NCBI RefSeq assembly: GCF_041381155.1
Contig: NC_091142.1
Span: forward strand, 6,327,778-6,391,777
Length of the DNA stretch: 64,000 nt
Reading direction: 5' to 3'
Source: Argopecten irradians
Taxonomy: Eukaryota > Mollusca > Bivalvia > Pectinida > Pectinidae
A model generated the notes under the pieces. It worked only from the letters and a program-made list of their open reading frames with translations, was not told the DNA's origin and did not search any database. Made by a program: the position numbers and the translations under genes. Positions 1 through 17,200 of the stretch are shown here, piece by piece. The stretch's first letter is position 1; each line of letters opens with the position of its first letter.

Positions 1-198
1 AATACGCCAAAATAAATCGTACATTAACATAAATTGGTTTTCAGTACTCGGATTGCTCTACTTAATTTTGCTGAAGTTATATATGTGCCCTGCTGGTCCA
101 CACAAACTACAGTTTATATAAAGCTTTAATTTAAGATTTTGATGTGATGTCAATATTTGTGTATCTGAGGCATCAATTTCTGATTTTTTCTATTTTAG

Positions 199-263
199 TG
201 GTGGAAATGAAAACTGAAGATAAAAGTAAGTTCTTTGATGCCCTGATCAGTTTACTTCAGTGA
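199..263 (+). CDS. Possible terminal exon of an upstream gene
   Basis: A strong acceptor (a T-rich tract ending in TTTTAG at 193-198) is followed by an open frame from 201 that ends in TGA at 261-263. Its last residues read SKFFDALISLLQ, and two leading bases would complete a codon from an exon to the left of the window. I recognise no family from 20 residues. The same stretch has a GTAAG-like donor near 224, so it could be an internal exon or not an exon at all. Weak call, based only on the acceptor quality and a sensible-looking helical C-terminus. Confidence 0.25.
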
Positions 264-1318
264 GGATTTGTGATAGAACAAGACTTGGAACGATGGTAAT
301 CCAGTGACCCAGTAACCCAGTGACCCAGGAACCCAATGTCCCAGTCACCTAGTAACCCAGGAACCCAAAACTGGTCTGAAAGAAAGGCAATTGTCATCGG
401 TATCAACAGTAATTCATACCTGTAGGATTGCTTCCTAGAACAAGCCTAATGGATGTGTTTTCCTTGTTGGAGACTGATCTTGAGCATAAGCCTCAAAAGT
501 CAAATCTATCGTCAGTAATCCTAATCCCTAAACAGGTCTGGATTACACAGTTACTTTACTTGATGATTCAGAACTTGTCTGAATAAACTGAACAGCCTGA
601 ATGAGGAGTTTTGGTGACACTGAACTGAATAAAAGGACCATTTGTCAGTATTCAAACATGAAATGGTCTGAAATACCAGGTTAAGTTGACTCTCGATTTG
701 TCACCTATAACCTGTCTGAATTTAGTGAACAGCCTGAATAAGTTTAAAGGAGGTGTTGGTTGGTGACATTGAAATAGTCTCAATGAAGGGTCTGAAATAT
801 CGCGTTCAGCTGACCTTTGGTTTGTGACCATTGACTTGTCTGAATTGTACTGTGCAGCTATATGAGACGAATTAACACAGTACATGTAACATATGAGTCT
901 CATTTTGTGGGACATCTGTGACTACAATTTGATACTGCCCAGAATCTTGAAATAATGAAAGGATGTTGAATATCAAGATTTCAGATGGACCATCGTCATA
1001 TTTCAAATATAAAGTCAAAATGCTCCATGTAGGTGAAACTTTTTAAATTATATTTTAATGTTCTTAACATACAATTGGTGACATTGCAAAGATGAGTCTG
1101 GTATTTGGTATCATTCTCACTTGAAAACAGACTATCATTCTCTTGCTCGTTTTCTAAAATTACATTAAGATAATTGATACTATATGCATATATTGAGTAA
1201 GTGTTTTCCATAATCTATTATTGAAACTTTTTTGAAATATGTGACCAAGTGCTTGGAATGAAGTGTATAAGTTACAATTTTACTTTTTGTTCAAATTACC
1301 ATATAGTCATTATTTTTA

Positions 1319-1508
1319 CGGGTCAAAATTTTGTGATTTAGAGCAAAAACTAGACCAATTTAATTTTATGGAAATAAGTGAATGCAATTTTCGCGATTTG
1401 GCTTCAAAGTTATAGGTAATTCAACCAATTCTTAATATTACACTGATCAAAGTTTTGTGATTATGTCGATGATCCACGAAATCATGAAAATATTATCGTG
1501 AAAATACA
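1319..1508. repeat. Dispersed AT-rich repeat (copy 1 of 2)
   Basis: This stretch resembles 58438-58683. Both contain TTTCGCGATTTG, CAACCAATTCTT and ACTGATCAAA in the same order and end with a GCGAAAATA- or GTGAAAATA-like segment. It is probably a non-autonomous element; its ends were not resolved. Confidence 0.45.
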
Positions 1509-2347
1509 CGACCATACGGTAACAATTAATGTGTATGAGTTTCATAGTATGTTGTACAGTTTTTGTAAATAGTGTATATGGAATGTTATTTACTGTAAAT
1601 ATATTCACATTTTTAAAGAGTTATGAAATGTTCTTGCGATATTTGAACTATAGAAGTTTTAGGTCATATACATTTATGATCATATCCAACCAGAATTCCA
1701 TGGAAATGGATATGATGTTTTCACAACAGTTTAAAACATTGCAAAGAATATTTCCCATTTTCAATCAAATTCGTTTATATACTGTCTATTAATCTATAGT
1801 GCAATGCAGTGGAAATATGATTAGTGATAGGATGGTCTTCATCCATGCTTAAATCTGACAAGGATGTTTTCAAAACGCTGTGCATGAATCATTCAATACG
1901 TTTGTTTCAAGATACCAAAATGATGTGGGTGAAGTACCATTACCGTGGATAATTCCCACCTTCCCGAGATTGTTGAATCACAAAAATTATATCAAAATAT
2001 GATGTCAGAATCACTGAAATGTAGGACTAATCAATAATAAATTATGCTTCACCCACATTGTTTTGGTACCGATACCGCAAAATTGATGTATTCTGTAGAA
2101 TTCTTGTCTTATTTCGATATCAGTACATGTAATTATATATAAATAATGCGAAATAATTTTTTTGTTTTAGTGCTGGTTATATGGAATTGTAATGTCTCAA
2201 TTGTCTGATTGAATGTAATTTTGTAAATATTATTATAACTTATTAATCTGTCTATCAATTTATGAAACATGTTCTCTTTTCCTTCTTCTCTATCAATCGC
2301 TTCTCTTTTTTCACATACTGATATCCTTTATCACAGCTGGTATCCTT

Positions 2348-2438
2348 TTAACTCAGTCACCCCTGAAGACACACTTGAACTCTTCTAAACCTAAAGCTGG
2401 AACAGTTCATTATAGAATTTTAGGGGTGAATGAGTTAA
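2348..2438. mobile_element. MITE family B, copy 1
   Basis: This roughly 90-bp element starts TTAACTCAGTCACCCCTGAA and ends TTTAGGGGTGAATGAGTTAA, so its termini are 20-bp inverted repeats. The family consensus as seen in this window is TTAACTCATTCACCCCTGAA, an interior with GACTCTTCTAAATC and CAGTTCATTATGAAATT, then the inverted end. Recognisable copies also lie at 3925, 5953, 28349, 34510, 37423, 38040, 42308, 48909, 55678, 60122, 60240 and 60802. It encodes nothing; TTAA or TA at the edges suggests the target site. Confidence 0.8.
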
Positions 2439-2796
2439 TTTACCAATTATAATTTGTTGTAATTGAAACAAGATATTGGGATTTGTATATATACCAAATC
2501 AATATTGTGTTATTCTGTGTTTTTGTATGACAGATTTGTCTGCCCTTGGTTATTGTACCGTATAGCTGGTCATTTTTGAGGGGTTAATATTTTAGCAATT
2601 TTGAGGTACATAGGTGTAGTTGCAAAAATTTCACCCGTAAAATGATAAGTAATTTGATGAATTATACATACTCGGATAGCTATATTGTGAAATTTCAATT
2701 TTCTTGTTTTGAATCAACATAATTAAAAAATTTTACATGCAAAAATAAATGACTATATGCATATGGTAGGTGTAGAGTGTAACGCCATATTCTGTA

Positions 2797-2964
2797 TTTG
2801 CATATTACAGTTATCTGCCCTTGCAGGTAGGTATTGATTGGTACGCCACGTGTTTGTGAGCACAACGTCATACGTTTCAGAGAAAACAACGCGAATTGCG
2901 CTGAAAATAATGACATAAAAATTGATACCTACCGGCAAGCGAGCTACACTCTGTGATATGCAAA
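2797..2964. mobile_element. MITE family A, copy 1
   Basis: This 168-bp palindromic element begins TTTGCATATTACAG and ends with the inverted form CTGTGATATGCAAA. The terminal inverted repeats run for about 40-50 bp through GTAGGTATTGATT and its complement. A second, right-arm-only fragment lies at about 3011-3053. Related copies are at 29277, 29451, 35244, 40122 and 43190. It has no coding capacity. Confidence 0.8.
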
Positions 2965-3924
2965 GACGGAATATTTTGTAGAAAAAAACACAAACTAAAA
3001 ATGTCAGAATCAATACCTACTCTGAAGGGCAGATAACTCTGTAATATACAAATATGTATTATAATGAGAGTAAATCGTGATGAAGCATGGTATATACTTT
3101 GTAAAAGTATAATCTGCATCATTTTGAAAACATGTCTTTATAAATACATTGTATATCGATTGTATCCCATGATTGTCATGGTAAATGGAAAAAATAATGG
3201 TACCAAGCCAAATGGTTGTCTTAACAACTCAAAGGCTTGCTTATTTTTAAGATGGATTTAATGTTAAAACATGATTAAGTGCTAATTAACAAAGTTTGAA
3301 ATTTTGTTGGTGTCTAGTTAATTAAGTGTATATTTGATCACATATTTCTGAAGTTTGTGATTTTTCCCTTATCAAGATAACACTGTACGTAGCATTAATT
3401 TGTCGATGAAATTGTCTGCATTTACATTAGAAATTAATAAGTAATTCTTGGGACATTCAAGTGTCAGATTGAGAGTTGTTGAATGTAATTAGTAAGAACA
3501 CTATCTCTTAGAATGCTTTCCCCCAGCAAATTGGTAAGAATACTATCTCTTATATTTAGTAATGCTTTCCCCCAGCCTACTCACATGGCCACTCAATGTT
3601 TTGAAACATTAAGAATAAGATTAACTTACCTCAACCCATCAAATTTTCTGTAACTTATTGTCTTTCAACACAGACAATTCAGGAGAAGACAGATCGTTCA
3701 CTGAAAATGAACTCACAGAAAAAAATGAAGTGATTTCATGGTACATTAATGATGGTGTCATTTGAAATTTTACTTCAAATGTATTAATTCAAGAGTGAAA
3801 TATGCTTTATCAAATAAAAAATATTAATGATTTGATATCTTGAGTCCTTTGATTTATGATAATTGCTAAGGGTATGTAATTTTGAGACAACATGGAACAT
3901 AAAATGAAAACTAACTGTAAAAAA

Positions 3925-4013
3925 TTAACTCATTCAACCCTGAAATTTCATAATGGACTGGTCTAATATTTGATTTAGGAGAGTCTAAATGTTTTCAGGG
4001 GTGAATGTTTTAA
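3925..4013. mobile_element. MITE family B, copy 2
   Basis: An inverted-orientation copy with CTCATTCAACCCTGAAATTT at the left and TTTTCAGGGGTGAATGTTTT at the right. The interior AGACTCTCCTAAATC-type segment is on the opposite strand relative to copy 1. Confidence 0.75.
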
Positions 4014-4289
4014 TTTTGTTTTCATTTTGTGTTCCATGTAGCAAACTGATCATGGTCAATTAAGGATCTTTCAGGTTGATGTCCTGCAGAAAAAGAGTTA
4101 CCAGAGAAAAAAATACTGCCTTCCAGTTGCTTGAAACCATGTCTTGTTATTTCAAAACCACCAAGCGGAGAAATAATACAGTTGTAGAATGTCTGGACAT
4201 TTTCAACCCACCATTATCAGATCGTGGACTGTTCAAATCACCTGTCATCCATGGATTGTCAGTCTGTAAACAATTCTTGTTACTACTAT

Positions 4290-4400
4290 GGAAGAGATCT
4301 GTCTCAAACTCCCCTTGGGTTCTAGTTATACATATCGCATTTTGGACAGATCTGTCAAAGACAAGATGGCTGACAGGCAACCATCTTGGATTTCTGAATG
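4290..4400 (-). repeat. Diverged single pearl-core repeat
   Basis: The order CATATCGCATTTTGGACAGA, then AAGATGGCTGAC, then CCATCTTGGATTT matches, in reverse orientation, the roughly 156-bp core unit of the array at 49600-50890 (TGCATATTGCATTTTGGGAC, AAGATGGCCGAC, CCATCTTGGATTT). It stands alone, without an array or microsatellite. The 114-codon open frame across it is incidental. Confidence 0.6.
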
Positions 4401-5200
4401 GTAAAATGTCACCAAAATGAAAACTGAGGTACATATATATATATATAACTACAGAATCAGTTTTTGGATTTTATCATTTTACTTCTCATTTATTTTACAA
4501 TAACATGGTATTTACAATAAATGGTAAAGTTTTGTAAATAAAATGAACAGAAATATCTTAGAAAGTAAAAATATTTCCAAAATATTACAGAATTGTATCC
4601 AAGCCCAGTCAACATCTTCAAATGTCAGAAGCACTTGATCAAGTTATGTTAATGCTGGTTAGTCCTACAGATTACTAGGACTCCTCTTAATTAAGGATAC
4701 TTGTGCCTCCGACTTGTATTGTGAATAACTCGGGCACAATTCTGTACCTATATACATTACATTTGATAATAACTCACAATCCCTTTATCAAGCTAGACAT
4801 TTGTAGAAATTAACAAAACAACAATTCTTTTACATCTTTGAGAAATGTGTAAAATTGCTTAATTGATGGACAAAATGATTTTGAAATAAGGTAGACATTC
4901 AGTGATATAGTATATATTTAAATTTAGTTATCTTGACTCTTAATCCATTCAGAATCATATTACAGTTCCCATGTAAGCCAGAGTGTGAAAAAATGCATTT
5001 ATCACAATGATTGCTTTAAATAATAAAACAGTTCTTTTCTGGTTTTATAAACTTTTATGGAATAAAATTACAACTCCATATACTTTCTTCCAGCTACACA
5101 AATTGGTTTTAGAATTCTCCATTTTCTCTCTTCATAGTTCTGTCCAAGTGTTGTTGTTTTTTATCACAGACTTCATACTTTTTATTTTTATCTCCTGATT

Positions 5201-10056
<4,856 letters not shown>

Positions 10057-11044
10057 CACTCTGTACAGAAACATTATCATATTAGAAAGAAGGTTGCTGT
10101 TATCAAGTCTAGTACATTGTATACGAAAAATAGATCCTAGTGTATTTTTTTACCTAAAATTATAACCCTCCAACTATTATTTTTAACCCTATTCTAATCC
10201 TAACACCAAATTAACCCTTACCCTTTTGTAAATCCTAAACAATTGTAGTTTTGTTGGAAGTATTTTTCCGCATTTTACACTTGACCTAGATGGTCAACAA
10301 TTCATTTAATAACAATCATTTAAAATGGTTGCATAGATAAGCATTATATTATTTCGGTCACAAAATAATGTCTGATAAGAAATTGGCTGACCAGTGGACT
10401 CTCATGTTATGGGAATACAGAAAAGACCCACTGTACTGTAGGCCTAGTTACTCCTTTATGAATGTTTATGAATGTTTTAGGGGGTCTAATTATTTGTATA
10501 ATGCCATGTAGTGTCATAATAAAAAGCTATTCGTGAGTTTATACGATATAATTCTCTGTATATTCAATGTATTAATGAAATTCACTTTCAGAGTTGCCTA
10601 AAACAAAAATGCATTTCGTTTTTTTCACTAAGTGGGCTGTTTTAAGTGTTTACACGTTACCTAATGACATTCGACTTCGTTTCCACAAAGTTGTTTGGAC
10701 ACAAAGATGATTCAAGATACATTTTGCATTGTTTCTATGCTTCGTATTTCTATCCCCATAATTTAAGGCTGCTGTACGATTGACATTTCAAGTATTTACA
10801 ACGCATATCAACATTAAAACTCTCGTGGCTTTACGTCGAATGTGTGTGTTGACAACAGCTAAGTTCATAAACCAACCCTTTTATCTCTTATTTCAATACT
10901 TTCTCTGCTTTATCTGTGTCAATACATACTTCAAAGGTAATAATTGTATTTGATTATTGAGATATTTTGATGTATATCATTGAAAGAATGTTGCAATATT
11001 CATATTTTACCTGATTACTCTGTTTCCACAGGTGAACTCGAGAA

Positions 11045-11284
11045 GACTGGATGATGGAAGCTTACCTAGCAACGCAAGTTGCTACAGCAAATAGTCTCGC
11101 GGGATTTCACGATATTCTCAAAAACCGGAAGTAAGGTGACTTCCGCTCGTGATTTCATTGGTTAATACGCGGACCGACCTTTGACCTTTCTCAATGAGTT
11201 GACGTTGCATGCTGTTTTGTGAACATTCGATTCAAAGACGTGTTTACAGGCGGAATGAAGTGAAGTGAAACCACATGTCAAAAC
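11045..11284. promoter_or_regulatory. Bidirectional TEKT1/SLC25A1 promoter
   Basis: Only 274 bases separate the tektin-1 donor-proximal UTR (11011) from the SLC25A1 ATG (11285). Motifs seen: CTTACCTAGCAAC at 11061-11073 and GTTGCTACAGCAAA at 11078-11091, both close to the RFX X-box consensus (GTNRCY, 0-3 bases, RGYAAC; one mismatch each); CTCGCG at 11095-11100; CCGGAAGT at 11125-11132 and, in opposite orientation, ACTTCCG at 11139-11145, giving an inverted pair of ETS-type sites; ATTGG (inverted CCAAT) at 11157-11161. There is no TATA box, as is usual for housekeeping bidirectional promoters. RFX control of tektins fits known cilia biology, but the binding sites are inferred. Confidence 0.65.
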
Positions 11285-14200
11285 ATGGATAAGGACAAGA
11301 GTAACGCTGCCTCTAATGGTCAGCCTGCTGGATTGGAGCTTATATCTCCAAAACCAAAGAGCAACTGGCAGAAGAGTTTGAAAGGAATTATTGCAGGTGA
11401 GTGCAGTGGGGTGATGTCAGTGTTGCATGTTGCTGGTCAGCTTACAGTGATGAAATGTTTGACAATTATGACCTACATCTTAGCGTTATCGCGTGAGGGT
11501 TATTACAGATAGGACATTGCCACCTGAGCTATGTCCTGTATCATTTATATTTAGAAAAGTCACACTGCTAGAATTACATTACCATAGTAACTAAATTTTG
11601 TCGTATTTCAGAAATATAAAATATTTTGGTTTAATACTGACTCATATTGTAAACGAATGCATGCAACTCATGCATCATTGCATTCTACTAAAGAACCATT
11701 AAATTCATTTATTTATAGACTTTTTAATGTAATTCGTATTATACTCACTATACTGTAGAAAATATGGCTATATTTAATTTAGTTAATTATCATCAACTAT
11801 ATATTTTTTTATAGTCAATGTTTAAAGTTTATATTGTAACTGTTGCATACAAATGCATATACATAACATTGTACATATTGTATTTATGATGACAAGATAA
11901 AATGTTTTTATGTTGGCGTAAACAATCTTTTAGAGAAAAACTAATTATAGACTAAAAATATGAAAATTTAATAAACTACTTCCATATATTGCTGTTAATA
12001 ATCAGGTTACCAAATTAAATTATCCTTACATTATTATCAAAATTTTTATTTCTTTTAGAAAATTTATTAGAAGAGTAAGCATGCATATTCTGTGATACTT
12101 TTTCTGTGCGTACTTCTTTATGACCTATCAGAGTTGTCAAGATCTGGGGCCAAGTTGTCAAGTTAATGATAAAGTCATCGGTATCTCATTCAACAACGGG
12201 GCAAGGTCATCTGATCACTGTAGTGTTTGCTTATAGTGAGTGACAAAGTACTGAGTTAGCCTACTAAACTTATCACCACGTTATGAAGGTCGACATATGC
12301 ATATTTAGTGTGTAGTAAGAACACCAATACATGCCTGTGGAAGTTATATATCGTGTGTAGACACACTAGGTCGATCATGAAATGGTAGATTTTCAGGATA
12401 TATTATTTTTGAAAAAGTATTTTATCTTCTTCTGGAACAGTATTATATTTTGAGAATTTCTGGTAGAAAATTTCAAAGATTGACTTGAGCTAAATGTCTA
12501 GTTTTGATGTTCTAGATTTAATCTTTCATCCTAGCCAGCTATGCTAATATCCTCGGTAACCCTGGCAATATACAATATATACATATCTTATTATATAACG
12601 TTAGTCTGGGTTATTGAGGATTTGAAAATACTTAACATAATATTTTATTTATTATAATAGCCAAGTCAAAGTGTAATAAAAATGGACATCCTCTCCGGAT
12701 CCAATAGAATGTAATAAAATCAGGAGATAGATGATATACACAGGTACACCGAACATATTATCCAACATCATGTAGATATTAAACTATTTATTATAGTACA
12801 TGATACATTGTCGTAGAGTTGAATAAATCTTATAGAATTCATATCATATTCAGGTTTTACTTTGTATGTACATAACATATAACCATATATAAAATTTTCT
12901 TATCCATTTAGTAAATGTTTATTATGTTTATACATCAGGTATACGTAACTCAGTTGACGAACAATAATAATACATATTTATATTATGTACTGTTAATGTA
13001 TTATATATAGCCACTACCCGGAAGAGCATAGATCCTAATAATTACGTCTATTCAACCATATAGACCAATAGAGCTATTCTTATACATTGTAATTTTCGCT
13101 ATACACCTAAAATACGGATGTGCTATTGTAAATGAAGCTCAGGTTACCGAATATTTTGGCAATGCTGTTTATTGACCTTCGCTTCCGTGTAAACTGAATT
13201 AGAGTCTTCTTGGTAAACAGGATTTGGATTCAACCAAGATGACAAACAGAAAAACAAGACTACCTGGTTGAAGACAATAAGGAGTCTCTTAATACTGTCT
13301 TACAAGACAAACATATGCTATTGTCTGAGTAGTCAAGTTATCTTACGTGGTGTCAGCTGCCGTTGTTTAAAGTAATACATGGATTAGTATATTAAATACA
13401 TTTTAATTTATTTTTTCTACTTTGTCTAAATTTTTTGTCTGGATTACAAAATGGAAAATTGCATGCAGGCAAGTTGTCAGGTTGTTAAAGTAAATTTGTT
13501 AGAGACAGATAATAACAGGTATATAATATATATCAAACAGAAAATAGCAAATTAATGTAAGAAAAACATAATTATATATATAAAGATGTTGTAATTAACT
13601 ATTGAGCTAACATATTCATTCATTGCATGTAGACTACATATATGTTGTCAGGTTGAAATTGATATCTGTGAATTAAAGCGCTGTTGAGACACCTATTAGC
13701 AGGTATATAATACACACCAAACACAAAACTGCAAAATATAATAAAAGGAAAACATAATTTAGATGTAAAAATGTTGTAATTAACTAATTAGCTAACAATA
13801 TATAATTAGCTAACATTCCATTTCTGTTCACAGCATTTACAGCATTATTGAAATAGAAAAAACCCAAAAACCCACTGACATAAATAAAGGTTTGTCTCGA
13901 GAAATCACTGAATATGTATTTACCACAGGAAAATAATTTATGCCCCCACATTCAGCATTTTAAGTTAGGGTAATTAATTATAAAATGTTCTATATTAATT
14001 TAAAATGTCATACTTTTACACTGATCACCTAACTAGGTCTTACATAGTTATCCTTCGACTAAAATGTCACATCTAAATACCTATCTCTAAAGCCTTCACT
14101 TGTCATGTTGATTTGATAGTGATTATAAAGTGACTGTGATATGTTGTGGAAGCTGGAGTACCCAGAATAAATCACCAAACTATGGTCAGTAATATTTAGA

Positions 14201-17200
14201 ATGAGTGTAGGTTTCAAACATGTATCACAGAAGTTGATTTGAGAGTGAATATCAAGTGACTGTAATGTAGAAGCTGGAGTACTTGGGGGAAAAAATCACC
14301 AAACTGTGGTCAGTTATTTTGAATTGGTCAGTGTAGATTTCAAACCTTATCATAGAAATTGATTTGAGAGTGAAACTTAAGTGATTGTTATATAATTGTA
14401 GAAGCTGGAGTACCCAGAAAAAAATCACCAATCTATGGTCAGCTATTTGGACTTGGTCAGTGCAGGTGTCAAACTTTTACTTAAGTGATTTTAATATATT
14501 TGTAGTCTAGAAGCTAGTACCCAGAAAAAAATCACCAATCTATGGTCAGTTATTTTGAATTGGTCAGTGTAGATTTCAAACCTGTATCCCAGAAATTGAA
14601 GGCTAGCGTCAGTGAAATAAGACACCTTTATTTTGATAAGTTTATATTATGTTACCACTCGTACATCCCAGTGACCTACTGATTCAAAATTGACGCAGAA
14701 AGTAAAAAAAATAAAATATTTTATACCAGTTCCCTACTAAATCCACCTGCACAATTCCAAGAACACATGTTAGTAAAATTAAAGATTTCATGACCATTGA
14801 CCAGTCCATCAATGTTTGGCCACCAGATATTTAAGACATTTGATTGATTGGTATGATGTGGGTATTGACTGGAATGGAGTCTAATCTTTAGTTGTAGTCT
14901 AGCCTGTAGTTTAGGGTCGTGTTGTAATGATCAGTTCGTATAGGAACAGGTTCGACCGAGACGTCCATAAATATATTGGATCCAGTACAGAATCTAGAGC
15001 TCCAATCTGTAGTCTAAATGGCTTCGTTATTGACAAAAATATTGGTTTCAAAAAGAGACATTTTCCTTCCAGTGTAGCTTTTCATTATTGATTCGGAATT
15101 TTGTTCACCGAAAGTCTTGTTTAGTTCCGGGAGCACTCAAGATTTGTATCCTACACTGATTTTCTGTCAGCGTAACATGCCTATTTGCAAAAGATTTACC
15201 CAGAAGTTATTGTAAATGTAACATTTAGTAAGGTTGAATACTGGACGTGACAGGGGTGTAGTTAACAAAATAAAGTCAACATCTTTTACAGGATCATTAT
15301 TCATGGATGAGTGCTATAGTGTCCATAAGGGTGAATGGTGAGTGTAACATGAGGGTGAATGGTGAGTGTCACATGAGGGTGAATGGTGGGTGTCACATGA
15401 GAGTCAATGGTGGGTGTCACATGAGAGTGAATGGTGGGTGTCACATGAGGGTGAATGATGGGTGTCACATGAGGGTAAATGGTGGGTGTCACATGAGGGT
15501 AAATGGTGGGTGTCACATGAGGGTGAATGGTGGGTGTCACATGAGGGTGAATGGTGGTGTCACATGAGGGTAAATGGTGGGTGTCACATGAGGGTGAATG
15601 GTGGGTGTCACATGAGGGTGAATGGTGGGTGTCACATGAGGGTGAATGGTGGGTGTCACATGAGGGTGAATGGTGGGTGTCACATGAGGGTGAATGGTGG
15701 GTGTCACATGAGGGTGAATGGTGGGTGTCACATGAGGGTGAATGGTGGGTGTCACATGAGGGTGAATGGTGGGTGTCACATGAGGTTGAATGGTGGGTGT
15801 CACATGGGGTGAATGGTGGGTGTTACGTGAGAGTGAATGGTGAGTGTTACATGAGGGTGAATGGGTGGGTGTCACATGAGAGTGAATGGTGGGTGTCACA
15901 TGAGGGTGAATGGTGGTGTCACATGAGGGTGAATGGTGGGTGTCACATGAGGGTGAATGGTGGGTGTCACATGAGGGTGAATGGTGGGTGTCACATGAGA
16001 GTGAATGGTGGGTGTCACATGAGGGTGAATGGTGGGTGTCACATGAGGGTGAATGGTGGGTGTCACATGAGGGTGGAATGGTGGGTGTCACATAAGGGTG
16101 AATGGTGGTGTCACATGAGGGTGAATGGTGGGTGTCACATGAGGGTGAATGGTGGGTGTCACATGAGGGTGAATGGTGGGTGTTACGTGAGGGAATGGTG
16201 AGTGTTACATGAGGTGAATGTTGGGTGTCACATGAGGGTGAATGTGGGTGTCACATGAGGGTGAATGGTGGGTGTCACATGAGGGTGAATGGTGGGTGTC
16301 ACATGAGGGTGAATGGTGGGTGTCACATGAGGGTGAATGGTGGGTGTCACATGAGAGTGAATGGTGGGTGTCACATGAGAGTGAATGGTGGGTGTCACAT
16401 GAGGGTGAATGGTGGGTGTCACATGAGGGTGAATGGTGGGTGTCACATGAGAGTGAATGGTGGGTGTCACATGAGAGTGAATGGTGGGTGTCACATGAGA
16501 GTGAATGGTGGGTGTAACATGAGAGTGAATGTCACAGGGTGTCACATGAGGGTGAATGGTGGGTGTCACATGAGAGTGAATGGTGGGTTTCACATATGGT
16601 GAATGGTGGGTGTCACATGAGGATGAATGGTGGGTGTCACATGAGGGTAAATGGTTGATGCTATGGTAGCTTGTCTTTCATTTAAATGTTCCTTATGGAA
16701 TAAAATGTCAGGTCTTTTCCAAGAGTCTGCTATATAAATCTAGCTACCAAAACCCAGTATCCAAAACCAGCAGTATCAGACAACATTAATCCAGATTACT
16801 GGTTCTGTTAGTAAAATTGCAAGAAACAGTGAAAACTGGTAGTTAGGGGAGTGATTGATTGGCCCGCGTAGGGAGGAACATTGATCAGGAAGGACGGAGA
16901 TCGTCTGTGTATCGATCCCATGTTAGCTATCCCTAGCGAGCTCTATTCCTTTCCCCTTGTGTGCTGTTCTGATGTCTCTTTAGTTTATCCGTAACAGCTT
17001 GTTAGGTATCTCTTCTCACAGCAATATCTCCACGAGGAGACACAGATTTTAAATGATTTAATAGACACAAGGGGGTTATTGATTTTCGCACTTAAGTTAC
17101 GATTCTGTGTTTATTTTTTTACATATGGTAGTTAATTTACTGCTATATTATGTAACGTGAACTAGTTTAAAGAGATTTTAATAGGGAATATTCCTAGTGG

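Larger units (their letters stand above)
264..5200. other. Intergenic region left of TEKT1
   Basis: No convincing exon is seen here; the open frames are short and start in repeats. It contains a CCCAGTGA-type simple repeat (about 296-367), a degenerate tandem region built on GAACAGCCTGAAT (about 560-870), a dispersed AT-rich repeat (1319-1508), a local duplication of about 45 bp around 3495-3580 (both halves contain GCTTTCCCCCAGC), two copies of MITE family B, one of family A, and a diverged pearl-core repeat. A TTTATT at 5181-5186 reads AATAAA on the minus strand, 15 bases past the TEKT1 stop, and may be that gene's polyadenylation signal. Confidence 0.6.

Noticed and set aside
4076..4420. 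114-codon plus-strand open frame as a gene
   Set aside because: Half of it is a reversed pearl-core repeat; no splice sites or homology were recognised, and an antisense frame of similar length exists.
15301..16602. Long open frames on both strands (up to 216 codons) with HMRVNGGC or HPHVTPTI repeats
   Set aside because: They come from a 24-bp tandem repeat whose length is a multiple of three; both strands and several frames are open equally, with no start context, splice signals or non-repeat protein.
15310..16655. CRISPR-like array
   Set aside because: Head-to-tail units with no distinct spacers, in a eukaryotic intron.
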